DNA of 64,000 nt from Glycine soja (lineage: Eukaryota > Streptophyta > Magnoliopsida > Fabales > Fabaceae), in assembly GCF_004193775.1 (NCBI RefSeq), contig NC_041009.1, forward strand, positions 44,385,534-44,449,533. The letters are read 5' to 3'. Made by a program: the position numbers and the translations under genes. Below the pieces are notes generated by a model that was given only the letters and a program-made list of their open reading frames with translations, had not been told where the DNA came from and ran no database searches. Below, piece after piece: positions 24,680 to 35,388 of the stretch. How positions within the stretch are numbered: the stretch's first letter is position 1; every line of letters begins with the position of its first letter.

Positions 24680-27600
24680 GAGATATGGCTCTTATTCCCC
24701 GCTTTCTCCGCCTCTATCCTGTCTCTCTCCTCCAATGCCATAAATTTCTCCACCATCCTCCCCTAGTCTTCCACTTCATTTATCCCCAAGTTTTTTGCTA
24801 CATCCCAAATGGTTGTTGCTTCTTTCTTCCTATTTTCTCTTACTGTTGTCTGCTCCCCGCCAACTTTGTTCTCTTACATTACTTTGAACGAACATGATGA
24901 TAATTAGTAAGTTATTTTATAAATGGGAAAAATTTACCGTTACATGTATGTTTAGGGATTCTCAAGTACATAAAGGTGCATGAATAAGAAAAAAGAGCAG
25001 AGAAGACTATCAGCTATCAGGTTACCAGATTCCCATAAACTATTGATATCTGCTCCAAGCTGGTCTTCCCAGTCTTTACCTAAATGTGACAGCCATAGAA
25101 ACATCAGAAGTGACACATATTAGTGCATTTTAACAGAAACAAGCTACGGGTTGAGTTTCCGGTTCTTAAATATTCTTCTGCTGCAAAAACTGCATCACTT
25201 CCGATAGAAATCTTATCAGCCGGGACCTAAAATATTCAGAAGCAATTTCCAAACTAGAATAGTACCTGAGAATATAATTTATCGGATAAAAAACTTTTGA
25301 AATTTCTGAGGGAACACAATGATAAAACTATTTAAGACTGAATAATTTTAGCTGAGAAAAAAAACTTGCAAGAAATTCAATAGCATAATCTCCATAATGA
25401 TCAGTAATAATACCTTCCAGTTGAATCTGTGAAATCTCTAATTCCTCCCCAACAGTCAAAGGTACAAAAACATTTTCTGATGTGTATCGCAATACCTATG
25501 AAGCATTGGGAGCATGAAACATTGAAACCACGGCAGATAGTGGATCAAATATAATCTAGCACCAACTCAAAAACTTCATTTTAGCACATTTCACAAACCT
25601 GCAGCATTGGTAAATCACCAAGAGGGAAGTCGCGAAATCCGGTAATGTTTAGAAAGCTGACCTGCACACAATCCCAATCTTTAAGTCTAGTTGGAAAGAA
25701 CATGTTTCATAGAAAAGAACATAATTGTCAAAAGCATACTTCATCAGCTCCTTCTTTATAGTACTGTCCAGCAATATCAACTGGCTTGCTAAGATTTCTT
25801 ACCTAACAATTAAAATAGTTTCATAAAATAATACACTTAATCACTTAAAGAACATAGATTTACTCTTTAATAATAAAAATTAACAGGCGACAGCAAAAAA
25901 CTAAAGTCTAGATTGTTCTTGTTTAACTATCTACTACACCTACAAGTAGGTAATATTGTACAGATGCCCAGTGTTTTGGCATATACTCTAGTTGAATTTT
26001 GAGCAAACTCAAAAACCATAAATACAATTAAAAAAAATAGTATTATCTCTGATACCTCATTCTCTTTTGTATGTTCTCATACATCATTCTCCTTTGGTTA
26101 CAACAAGGTCCCCTTTATCATTTGTTCTCACATCAAGACAAGCAATCACTTTAATAAACAATGCTTTGTTAGAAAAACAAAATAATGAATGCACCCTAGA
26201 GGCCAAGAATACATATTAGTTAATTTAAAACACGAGGGTTTCCATGATTTATTACCCTTTTTGCAAGTTTTGAAGCTTTGCCTTCCCCAGGCTTCTGTCT
26301 TCAAGTGAATATTACAATGGTTAGTTACCATATGTCAAAAGAAAATGATTATAAACTGTGATACAGAAAAATTACATAGAAAGCTATGAAGGCCACCTTT
26401 GCCATGTTTGATTTCGGATTCAAGAATCTTCTCAAAATAGAGAGACCAACATCTGAGAATATTATATTCAGGAATCAGAACAAGAATGTGCCATCCCAAG
26501 AAAGCCAAAAAATAATAGCCTTGTGTTTTACCTATAAAAACAAGTATATCAAAAAAATTACTGCATTCCCTCCAAAAGAAGAGTGAAATTTGCAGAGATT
26601 CAAATTTCATAAAAGTATTCTACCAAAAGCCATTAAAGATTGAAAATGCAAATTCTATGAAAACTATCAGAGACAAGGAAAATTTTCAATCAGAATGGGA
26701 TTAAATAGTTTCCTAATTCTTTTTCATTTCAATTATTTTTAATCAATTGGAAACTAAAATCATCCTTCAATTCTTACTTTAAGGGAGCATTGATTGCAAA
26801 AAATTGCATGAAATAATGTTGATTCAGAAAATTTATTTGTCTGCATGAGCAGAGCCCAATTACAAGCTAATGAAGAATAGAAATTTCAACAAAGATTGCA
26901 GCCTCCATTATTAGGATTCTGTATAAGAGAGAGAGAGAACTAAAGGATTGGAATGGAAAATAAAACTTGCCTCCACTCTTCTCTGGGTGGAATTGAACTG
27001 CATGCACATTTCCTCTTCTAATAGATGCTATAAATTTGTCACCGTAGTCACAGGTAGAGGATATCCACTCATTGTTGTCATCTGACTGAGTAATATGTGA
27101 CAGCCAAAGATACAGAGAGATTTTCAAAAGAAAATTGGAAACATACAGGCATGGCACGATAAGAGTGCACAAAATAGACATGATAATTTCCAACATCATC
27201 CAAAATTTCCAAGTCCTTCGTGATTTGTAAAGCATTCCAGCCAATATGGGGTACTCTAAAACCATTTGATGAGTCAAATCTCCCAACAGTTCCAGGTATT
27301 AAGCCAAGACCTTTGACTGATTCACAAGAATATTTGTCCGTTCAATAGTCTATAAGAAAGCGTGAATAAAAGGTAATTTGCTCTTGTAGTGCTCAAGAAA
27401 TTAAGCTTTCTGTTAAATCAGTGACAGAGAGCACTGTCTCCCACATTCTCTCTGTATGTTTGAGAAGCATGCCAAAAATTACTTAGGCTACAGACTTTAA
27501 CAAATGACTCAGCTCATTCTCAATAGATTCTTTATTACCCAGTTATTCATGTTAAGAAATCAAAAGTCATGACAAAACAAAAATACTTGAGGATGATGTA

Positions 27601-28035
27601 CATTGAGCACTATTTCCACCAGAGTTAATTATAAGAAAACCTTAAATTACACAGTACACACTAAAAATATGATATGAAGGCAAAAGATTCTCCTCTCATT
27701 AGCATTGGCCTAATAAAAAAATCTTTCAAATCTGGGACGAAAAGTGAATCATAGTTACACATCCATACAGTATTTTTTTTTCAATTGAATACATTAACAG
27801 CGTTTAATTAAATTTAACATCTACATGGATGGGAATCTTGACATCCATTTATGTTATAATATTAAAAAAATTGTTCAAAGAGGAATTGAAGGATTAACAA
27901 TAACAAAAACTAAAGATGGCTTATAACTGACCTGGTCCATTCTCCTCGCTGGATTCAAAAAGCAGTTGAAGTCCAAGACAAATGCCCAAAAATGGTCGAT
28001 CCTTTTCAATATATGAACATAGTGCTTCATCCATT

Positions 28036-29432
28036 CTGCAAAGAAGTATGGCATCACTTGATACTGAAACAACAAACATAATAAAACATTTGACTCAAAC
28101 TAAAGTTCAGAGTGCAATCATCCAAAGATCAGAACAAAAAATTGCCTCAAAAAGACCTTCAAATGTATACATGACAATGCCTAGTTTAAAATCTGAATTG
28201 ATTAATTCAGCAAAACTAAAGAGACAACAAGACATTACACAATTGATAAAAGGCACCTGCTGCACCTCACATGCACAAAATGAGTTTATTTTACACATTA
28301 TAGCAAAAGTCTAAAACAACCACTAATACCTTCCAACTTAATCATCCTCAAAATTTTAACCCACCATCTTACTTAGCAGCAGTAGTTTTAAACTCCAATC
28401 CATAACAGGAGTCTTGGTTCAACTCATTAGTTAATGTACATTGTAAACTTTAATCAACAAAAGAGAAAGAAGATCCACAGCAGTATTGTACAATTTGAAA
28501 GCAACACCGTGTCTTCTCCTCTGTTACCCTTGAATACCCTACTACTTTAACACCGCGGCGCCTCCATTGCTGTTGCTGCTGATCCTCTTCGAACGCAGAT
28601 TCACAAGCTATGGTCCGGTGTCTCAGTCTTGTCTTGCTGAGTTACATGACCCAATTTTTATTAAATAATTTTTAAAAAATTATACTTAACCTAAAAAACA
28701 ATCACATTACCAATTAATATAATTTTATAAGTTTATTCTTCTGATTCAAATTCATAAAAAATCCATTCATGAGTTTCTAGCCAATTACAGTAATTATATA
28801 TTAAGTTTAATTATAACAATAATGTATATTTATGAGTTGTCTATCACCTGCATAATTCTAGCTAAGTGATAGTAAGTCCTTTAAAAAATTATTCAGTTGA
28901 ATCAAAATTAATGTTAGTGATGATAATTCTTAAAAATTTAGATATAAAATTGATTCATTTTTAAGATTTTGATAATTAAATTGAAACTTTTAAAACTCTA
29001 GGAATCAAATTGATTAATTTATAAAAATTTGAGAATCAAACTAAATTTTTAAAATTTTGGGGATCAAATTGATGATTAATTTTTTAAAATTTATGATTAA
29101 GTAAAAAAATAATCATGTATGACCTTGATAGTATTATTAATTTGATTTAACAAAAATATTAAGGTCAAAAATAATTTACTCCTAAAAAATAATTGTTAAA
29201 ATTTGAAAACAAATAATAATTCATAATATCAAAAAGAAAAAATAAATTCACCATTTTCTAAAAAAAATAAAAATTTGCATCACAATTTTTGTAAAACAAA
29301 AACTATTTTTTAAAAAAAAAAATAGGTAACAACACTATTATCAAATATTAACAAAACACTAAAAAAAGAACAAGTCATGCTTAGTCAATAAAAAAAATAA
29401 GTCACGAATTGAGTCACAACTTCAACTTATAC
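28036..29432. other. HISN4 upstream flank, no gene seen
   Basis: The expected HISN4 N-terminal exon(s) were searched for and not found. A less AT-rich patch near 28545-28640 contains, on the minus strand, an ATG followed by 'EAP' and soon a stop; it might be a relic of the original first exon but this is weak. Short diverged repeats of roughly 45 bases with 'atcaaattgat' occur at 28920-29080. Confidence 0.4.
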
Positions 29433-29928
29433 GTAGCTCCATTTTTGTGTAGTTGGTTTTCTTCAAACCAAAAAGGTTATGAAATGGTTTTGTGCATTTG
29501 TGCAAACCGAAAGACTTATTCATTTGATTATAGCGTGAAATCGTTTCCCTCAAATGGACAATTGTTTCAAAAGCTTTTTTTCTTCAGAAAGTGCAACTGT
29601 TGGATGTACGTATTTGTTTGAAGCCATGGAGTTAATTCGTGAAGAAGCGAAATAGTTACAATTTTTTTTTTTAGCAAATACACCAACTATTGACACGTAT
29701 CTTTTTTTTCAATAAAAATAATTTTTAGATCCTCAAATGTTAGTATTATATATATATATATATATATATATGAATGACAAAGAAGATATATTATAACACA
29801 TTCACACTCCAATACATGCATATAACATAAAACACACAATGATTGTAGACTTTTGAATTGCACATCTTCAGATGTTTATTATTGGGTGATCACACTCATT
29901 GTTTTCCAAAATTAACATGTCTTATTTA
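29433..29928. repeat. 490-bp direct repeat, copy beside wax-synthase copy 2
   Basis: Nearly identical to 9048-9537 (see there). It ends about 150 bases downstream of the stop codon side of the wax-synthase pseudogene at 30078. The AT run inside it is slightly longer than in the orphan copy. Confidence 0.95.
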
Positions 29929-30077
29929 ATAGTTATATTATTTTGTATAAGTAAAAAATGAGCCCCTTTGCACCCTAACACGTTAAACATACGTAATGTT
30001 TAAGTATCCTTAGTCCTTAGAGTGAACATTACTTTTGGCTCACAATCATATCCTTTAACAATGTTCGCCCTAGCAAG

Positions 30078-31109
30078 TTAAACATTCTTAAATGGTAACT
30101 TTGACTTAACAAAATCCACCAAAATAGCATACTCCTCAATGGACTTCCTATCCAAACCATTCCTCAACAGTTGAGGAAAAAACAGCCAATTCGCGGTGAC
30201 CGCCAAAAGCGCCACCACGAGCGGCCCCGACACAGCACGGTGCAGCTGCCACCCACGACGGAGAGCCACCTTCTTCACAGCCACCTCCACTACCATACAC
30301 ACACCGTGAAGCACAAAAAAACACGTAACCTCCCACGTGGGAGGCACACGTGTAAGGTAATAATATAATAACTCGTGCACAAGCCCGGACACAAGGAACG
30401 TGGCCAACATGGCAGCTGACGTGGCACACAAGGGGCCGACAAAACTCGTAGACATACGGCGTATAGGGTCGTATACGGTGGGCCGTAGAATATGAGTAAC
30501 CGTGAGGTTCCATCTACGACCCCAAAAGTCTTGTAGAGATGTACAAAGGTAGGGTTCGTTGAATTGAGGTTCTATCTCAAAACCAAAAAGGGTTTGAACA
30601 GTGGCTCCAACAAGGACTAACATAAGCTCTAAGGCAAGGTACACGTGGCAGCAATAAATGACTAACAAGAAATCAGGATGCAAGGTTTCTTTGTAGTTAT
30701 AAACACCTAAGATCATTACAAAAATAAGAACTTTTAGGAACAAAAGTCATTTGGGTTTGTTGGTGGTGTTTTTTTCATTGGTTGATGGGTTTTGTTTGGG
30801 GGTGATGGGAAGGGAAGCAATGGAGATGAATTGAACAATGTTTGGGGGTGATAGGGCAAGAGGGCCTTGGTTGAAGGAGAAAAGGAAGAGCTTGAAAGAG
30901 CCAAGCCAAGAAATGAAGAAGGAAGTGTATCCAACTAAGGTGGGTGAAGAGAGTTTCAAGGGAAGGGTGATGAAGAGGTAGAGAATTGGAAGGAGGGAGA
31001 GAAGTCTCAAGAAGCCCTTTGGTATTCTTGAAGCTATGTAATAACAATAACATAGACATAAGATTGCTGAAATCCATACTTTGATGAACCTTTCAATTTC
31101 ATCATCCAT
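30078..31109 (-). pseudogene. Wax-synthase-like MBOAT, copy 2, one nonsense codon
   Basis: Reading frame of 343 codons collinear with copies 1 and 3, intact except for one in-frame TGA at 30747-30749. The paralogues have TGG (Trp in 'KPKWL') there, so a single G-to-A change explains it. Start chosen at 31109 ('MDDEIERFIKVW') to match the paralogues; an upstream ATG at 31148 is in frame. After the stop the frame remains open to 30078 with 'QDFWGRRWN' and 'SGLVHEL', so the MBOAT His is kept. Either a very young pseudogene or a null allele. A fragment starting downstream would lack the first membrane spans. Confidence 0.9.
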
Positions 31110-31565
31110 CTCCCTTGAATCTGTCCTGATGAGTATGTGAAATGTCAATGGAAATGATGAGTAATATTATAGATAGGAGAGGATCTCTCATACATTTTTT
31201 TTAATCACCATGTGATATTGAAGAGAAGACTCAAGGCTGGAACGATAAATAATTGGTGTGTTATATACATAAAATAATATCCTCACGATATATCAAATCT
31301 GGAAGTAAACGATTGGCTTAATATATAATTCATGTTATTGCTAAATCCTAATGCAGGATACTTCCCTTTTAATTGTTATTGCCTCCAGAAAGTTTGAAAG
31401 AGGTTTCTTCTATGATAGTCAGCAGCCGAAGACGCGTGTATATATATCTATCTATATATATATATAACCTCAAGAAGATGAATAAAAACTTAAATATATG
31501 ATTTGTCAAAAGTCGTACTTTATTGTTTTATTTCACTTAACTAACTTTTTGGAATTGAGACATTT
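31110..31565. repeat. 5' flank duplicated with wax-synthase copy 1
   Basis: Matches 1799-2352 upstream of copy 1 in order and orientation. It contains the block with TTGACATTT on the minus strand that all three copies share; the TATA-like run of copy 1 is replaced here by 'atattatagat'. Confidence 0.7.
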
Positions 31566-34500
31566 TTCCTTTATGTGGATTGGTATCGTTGTTTGTTTGA
31601 TATACTTAGGCTAGCACGATACGTTGGATGATAAAATTTTGGTCTCAAAGTCTAAACTAAAGATGAAGGAATACTATCAATTCATCTTCTGTTTTTTTTT
31701 TTCTTAAAAAAATTGAGTTGTTTTTATCTAGATTTGTCTCTTTTATGTAATTTATCTTTTGCTTAGTTTTTGTTAGCAAGTTTCCTTTCAAAAATGAAAG
31801 TAAACACGTTACAATATCTGATGATAATGACATCAATTTGTGTGTAAGTAAAAAATGAAAATAAATACGTCACAATAAAATACTGTTGGTAGTGATTTTG
31901 AAGGTTTTTAAAATGGGATTAGTGATTGAATTGATGGAGGTACTAATTCAAGGTTGAATGTTTTAATCATAGCTGAATTGTGATTAAACTATTTTTATAT
32001 TTTTTTATATTATATAACACTTTAAGTAATAAAAAAATCCAGACCTGTAAAAAATTAGGATCTAAAACATTATAAATTAGTATAAATAATTAAATTATAT
32101 GTTTTATTAATAAAAATTAATATTAGTAAACAAACTAATTGATTCATATGTGAAGTATTTAAATATGTATTTTTATTTATCTTAAAAAATAATTTAGATT
32201 AAATAAAAACTTAAAAAATAAAAATTAAGAAGACCAGTTTCATACCAATTCTTTGTGCCGGTTCAACTTCAAAATGTTGGACTGATTCTTTACCGATTCC
32301 CACAGATTCTAAAATATTTTGATTTTTAAGAGTGTCGAGACCAGTTTCCAATTGAATCGACCAATCCAATCTTTACTGTTCCCATCGATTCCAAAATATT
32401 TTGATTTTTAAGAGTGTCGAGACCAATTCCTGATTGAATCAACCAATCCAATCCAGTTTTCAAAACATTAGTGATTGTAGCACGGTAAGTATAGTTAATA
32501 CCAAAGGTATATATTCGTGTATAAAATTGGTATCGTCTTATATATATACACACACAATTCTTCCATGTAAGTTAGATAATAAAACAAATAATTAATTAAT
32601 TTATTAGAAGATCAATAATTAATATCACTTATATACATATAACAAATTATAAAAGATAAATAATCATTTTAGTTCTTAAATATTTAAAGTATGACGATTT
32701 TGTTTTGCCGTTAAATTTGTAGAATCATTTTGTCATTAAGTTATAATGTCTAAGAAAGATCAATTTGATATTAAGTTATATTTTTAGAGGATCAATTTAA
32801 CATTAATTATAAAATTCATTGATCAATTTATCATTAAGTTGTACACAGAAAATTTAATTATCTTTACTTTTTATACATTTAGGAATTAAATTAAAAAATT
32901 TATTCTTTCAACGATTAAATTGTCATAAGACATTATAAAATTTTTAATTTATCCAATTATAAATATAGTGAAATATTAATTGTTGATTTTTTTTATTAGT
33001 GATTAAGATATTGTAGCAATTTATCTCACTACAAAGAGAATTAAAATTTGAATTTTTATCAAAAAAATGTTCATATTTAGTACATCTCGAGTAGGATTCT
33101 CTTCAGAGGAAGACACGTGTGAAAAAAAAAAAGCATTGAAATATTTATGAGTAGGTTCATGGCTATTATGGAAAATGAATATATTCTTGATAAAAAAAGT
33201 TTTATTATCATATATAATGCACAAAATGATGAAATGTGTTGTCCATTTTTCCTTCTTGTTAACTATGGAAAATACATTATCTTGAGAACTATAAAATGCC
33301 AAGAGATTTTTAGCATCGGTCATTGCTACTCATTGAAAAAAGGGCAGTTTCACATTCAATTAAAACATCATTCTTGATAAGTAACATTTTCCAATCATAT
33401 GAAATGGTCTTACATTTTGGGACCTAGCAAAAACGTGGTAAGGTTAAAAGGCAGAGGAAGAGGAGGGTAAAGGAGGGAGTAGTTTGAGTACTTCAAAAAG
33501 CCCAAAGAAATATTAGAGTGTCTGAGGAGTAGAAAAGGGGAAGTGCAATTAGCAGATTCCAAAGCAAAATTATAGATGATTCCAAGGCTCACCCAATTTT
33601 CTCTCTTTTAGTAATATTTTTGTGGGTCACATATTCTATTTAATAATTTTCTCTCTTGATTTTATACTTTGTTATAAATTTTAATCAATAAATAAGAGAA
33701 TATTTGAAGGAATGTATTTCTAATACTTCTCAACTATAAATAGGTGTAAAGTCATAAAAGAGTAACATCCTCTTATGAGACATTCTCTATATTATGAGAT
33801 TTTTTTATGAAAAAATTTAGATGAACACTCATTATGTCAATAAACATCTAGTGAGAGAAAAATATAAGTGAAAAAAATATAATTTTATACGTAATATAAG
33901 TTGACATAAAGAAAGATAAAGAAGGAGAGATATTTATTAGGTGTATAAAAAAAATGGATGTTCATATATCTTCATTCTTTTTTTCATCTCCTCGTACAGT
34001 TTCCTTTGCACTTTAGGTGGGTTTTTCTTTCTTCATAGTGATATTTTTCTTTTCTTTCCTTCCATACCGTTTTTCTCTTCCTCACCACCACCTCCTCTCT
34101 TCTTCCTCCTCTAGCCACCGCCTTTACATCCACCTTTCCCTCCTCCTTTTCTAACTTTATAGTTTCTCTCTATTTGTCTATGGCACCTTCCTTTGTGTCT
34201 CCACCCCTTTTCCATCACATTTAACCTTTCAAGTGAACTTATCAAAACCATTAGAGCTAGTAATTAACTTTATACAACACTGTTCTATTCACTCAGATTT
34301 GTTATCTGTATACAAGCTCTATTACACAGCACCGACTCAAATTCACTATGAGGTGCTTTGAGTCATCTCCATTTGAATTGTCACAAGGTAAGTACCGATC
34401 CAAAAGAAATAAGAGAATAAGGAAAGAAAACAATGTAAAGAAGTCCAAAAAAGTCCAGGACTCTATTATTTGTAGCAAGATTGCTAATGTTTAGCTAAAT

Positions 34501-35388
34501 AAATAACTTTGAGCATGTGTGTCTATTGCCTATTTGTCGTGCAATAATGCTATAATGCTCTTCCTTTAACATTCTGTTTTTGTAGGTGTTGATAGACATT
34601 TTTAGTAATTGATTCTATGAAGAAATGAGAAAAGGTCATACATCTGCAAGAACCACGATTCTTTTCTTTATAAAAAAAACTCTACTACACATCACATCTA
34701 TGACGAAGAAAAAGAAAAGTCATACACCTCAACACATTGGTGGAAAAAAAAAAACCCTTGTGGTTGAGTTGAGAAAAGGTTGTAAAACAAATTTTCCTTT
34801 TTGAAGACTAGTATATATGTAACCTTGGTTGTTTCAATTGCTTTGTTTATTCACATGAAGTAAAAACAAAAACTGTTTATTTACATCTCCATAAAGTGAT
34901 CGAACAGTAGAAAAAGAAGCATTATGCAGGCTTTTCGAAGCATCCAATGATTTCTAAGGCAATTTAGGTTGTTCTATATCTTCTTTTAAACAAGAAGTGT
35001 CTCTTCGATGGATCTCTTGGTTTGCTCTTGATCTGTGCTTGGCCTTTTTATTCCCAGTGCTGCACAGGGAAGAAAGAAATCATGAGCAAGGATCTATAAG
35101 TCTGTATAGCGAACAGATCAAGGTTCTTAAGATCTCAAAAAGACAATCCAACAGCACGAGTCTGTGTCCAATTATAATCGTCATAGGATGATTTACATAC
35201 ATAAAAAAAAAAACTAATAAACAAATGAAAAATAATAATAATTTTACAAAGAATATAAGTGATAAAAATAATTGTTACATTTAAAAATTAAAATAATAAT
35301 TATTTTAAGATAAATTTTTTTTCTTATACGATAATTATTATGGGACAAAAAAAGTAATATTGTTTGAGACAACCAAAGGGTAACACAC
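31566..35388. other. Intergenic, repeats only
   Basis: No gene recognised. Contains a tandem duplication at 32289-32455, a pyrimidine-rich stretch at 34010-34200 with no coding evidence, and short frames without similarity. The last XPB exon, expected just 3' of 35389, was not found. Confidence 0.5.
32289..32455. repeat. Tandem duplication of about 83 bp, two units
   Basis: Two adjacent units contain 'aaaatattttgatttttaag' and 'agtgtcgagacca' with few differences (about 32289-32371 and 32372-32455). Confidence 0.85.

Larger units (their letters stand above)
20832..24900 (-). mobile_element. L1-type LINE, degenerate and 5'-truncated
   Basis: Non-LTR retrotransposon read on the minus strand inside the HISN4 pseudogene. 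At its 5' side (24680-24900) is a fragment resembling the end of ORF1. ORF2 begins near 24679 ('MNIITYNVRG', then an in-frame TAG). AP endonuclease 23847-24638 ('IYIQETKKE', 'GDFNNIRYPEERVG', 'SDHCPVLL'); reverse transcriptase 22531-23574 ('CLVFKVDYEKAYDSVSW', 'YADD' near 22610); zf-RVT-like end 21016-21500 ('HLFFHCS'). The frame is broken at several places. The element ends in poly(A), seen as T's at 20832-20841. The 5' limit is approximate. No exact target duplication was found, only an imperfect 'aagagca...actatcag' similarity around 20817 and 24990. Confidence 0.88.
18467..28035 (-). pseudogene. HISN4: HISN4 pseudogene (imidazole glycerol phosphate synthase hisHF)
   Basis: Intron-containing copy of the plastid bifunctional HisH-HisF enzyme of histidine synthesis. 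Exons recognised by homology and splice sites (minus): 27932-28035 (catalytic Cys in 'GICLGLQ'), 27147-27316, 26971-27085 ('VQFHPEKSG'), 26256-26298, 26056-26158 ('ACLDVRTND'), 25740-25802, 25599-25661, 25414-25495, about 25160-25264, 25026-25079, 20721-~20760, 20104-20209, 19192-19358 and 18467-18526 with stop. Defects: transit peptide and first HisH exon(s) ('DYGAGN' region) not found; about 5 bases missing near 26090; 1-bp deletion in the 'TVGGGIR' codons near 25448; 1-bp deletion near 25222; donor site lost near 25160; exon with the second HisF catalytic Asp ('SIDPR' in the family) missing where a LINE lies. Non-functional as an enzyme. Confidence 0.88.

Noticed and set aside
28545..28640. 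Possible first exon of HISN4
   Set aside because: Only an ATG and three plausible residues before a stop; no transit peptide or glutaminase start follows, so not called.
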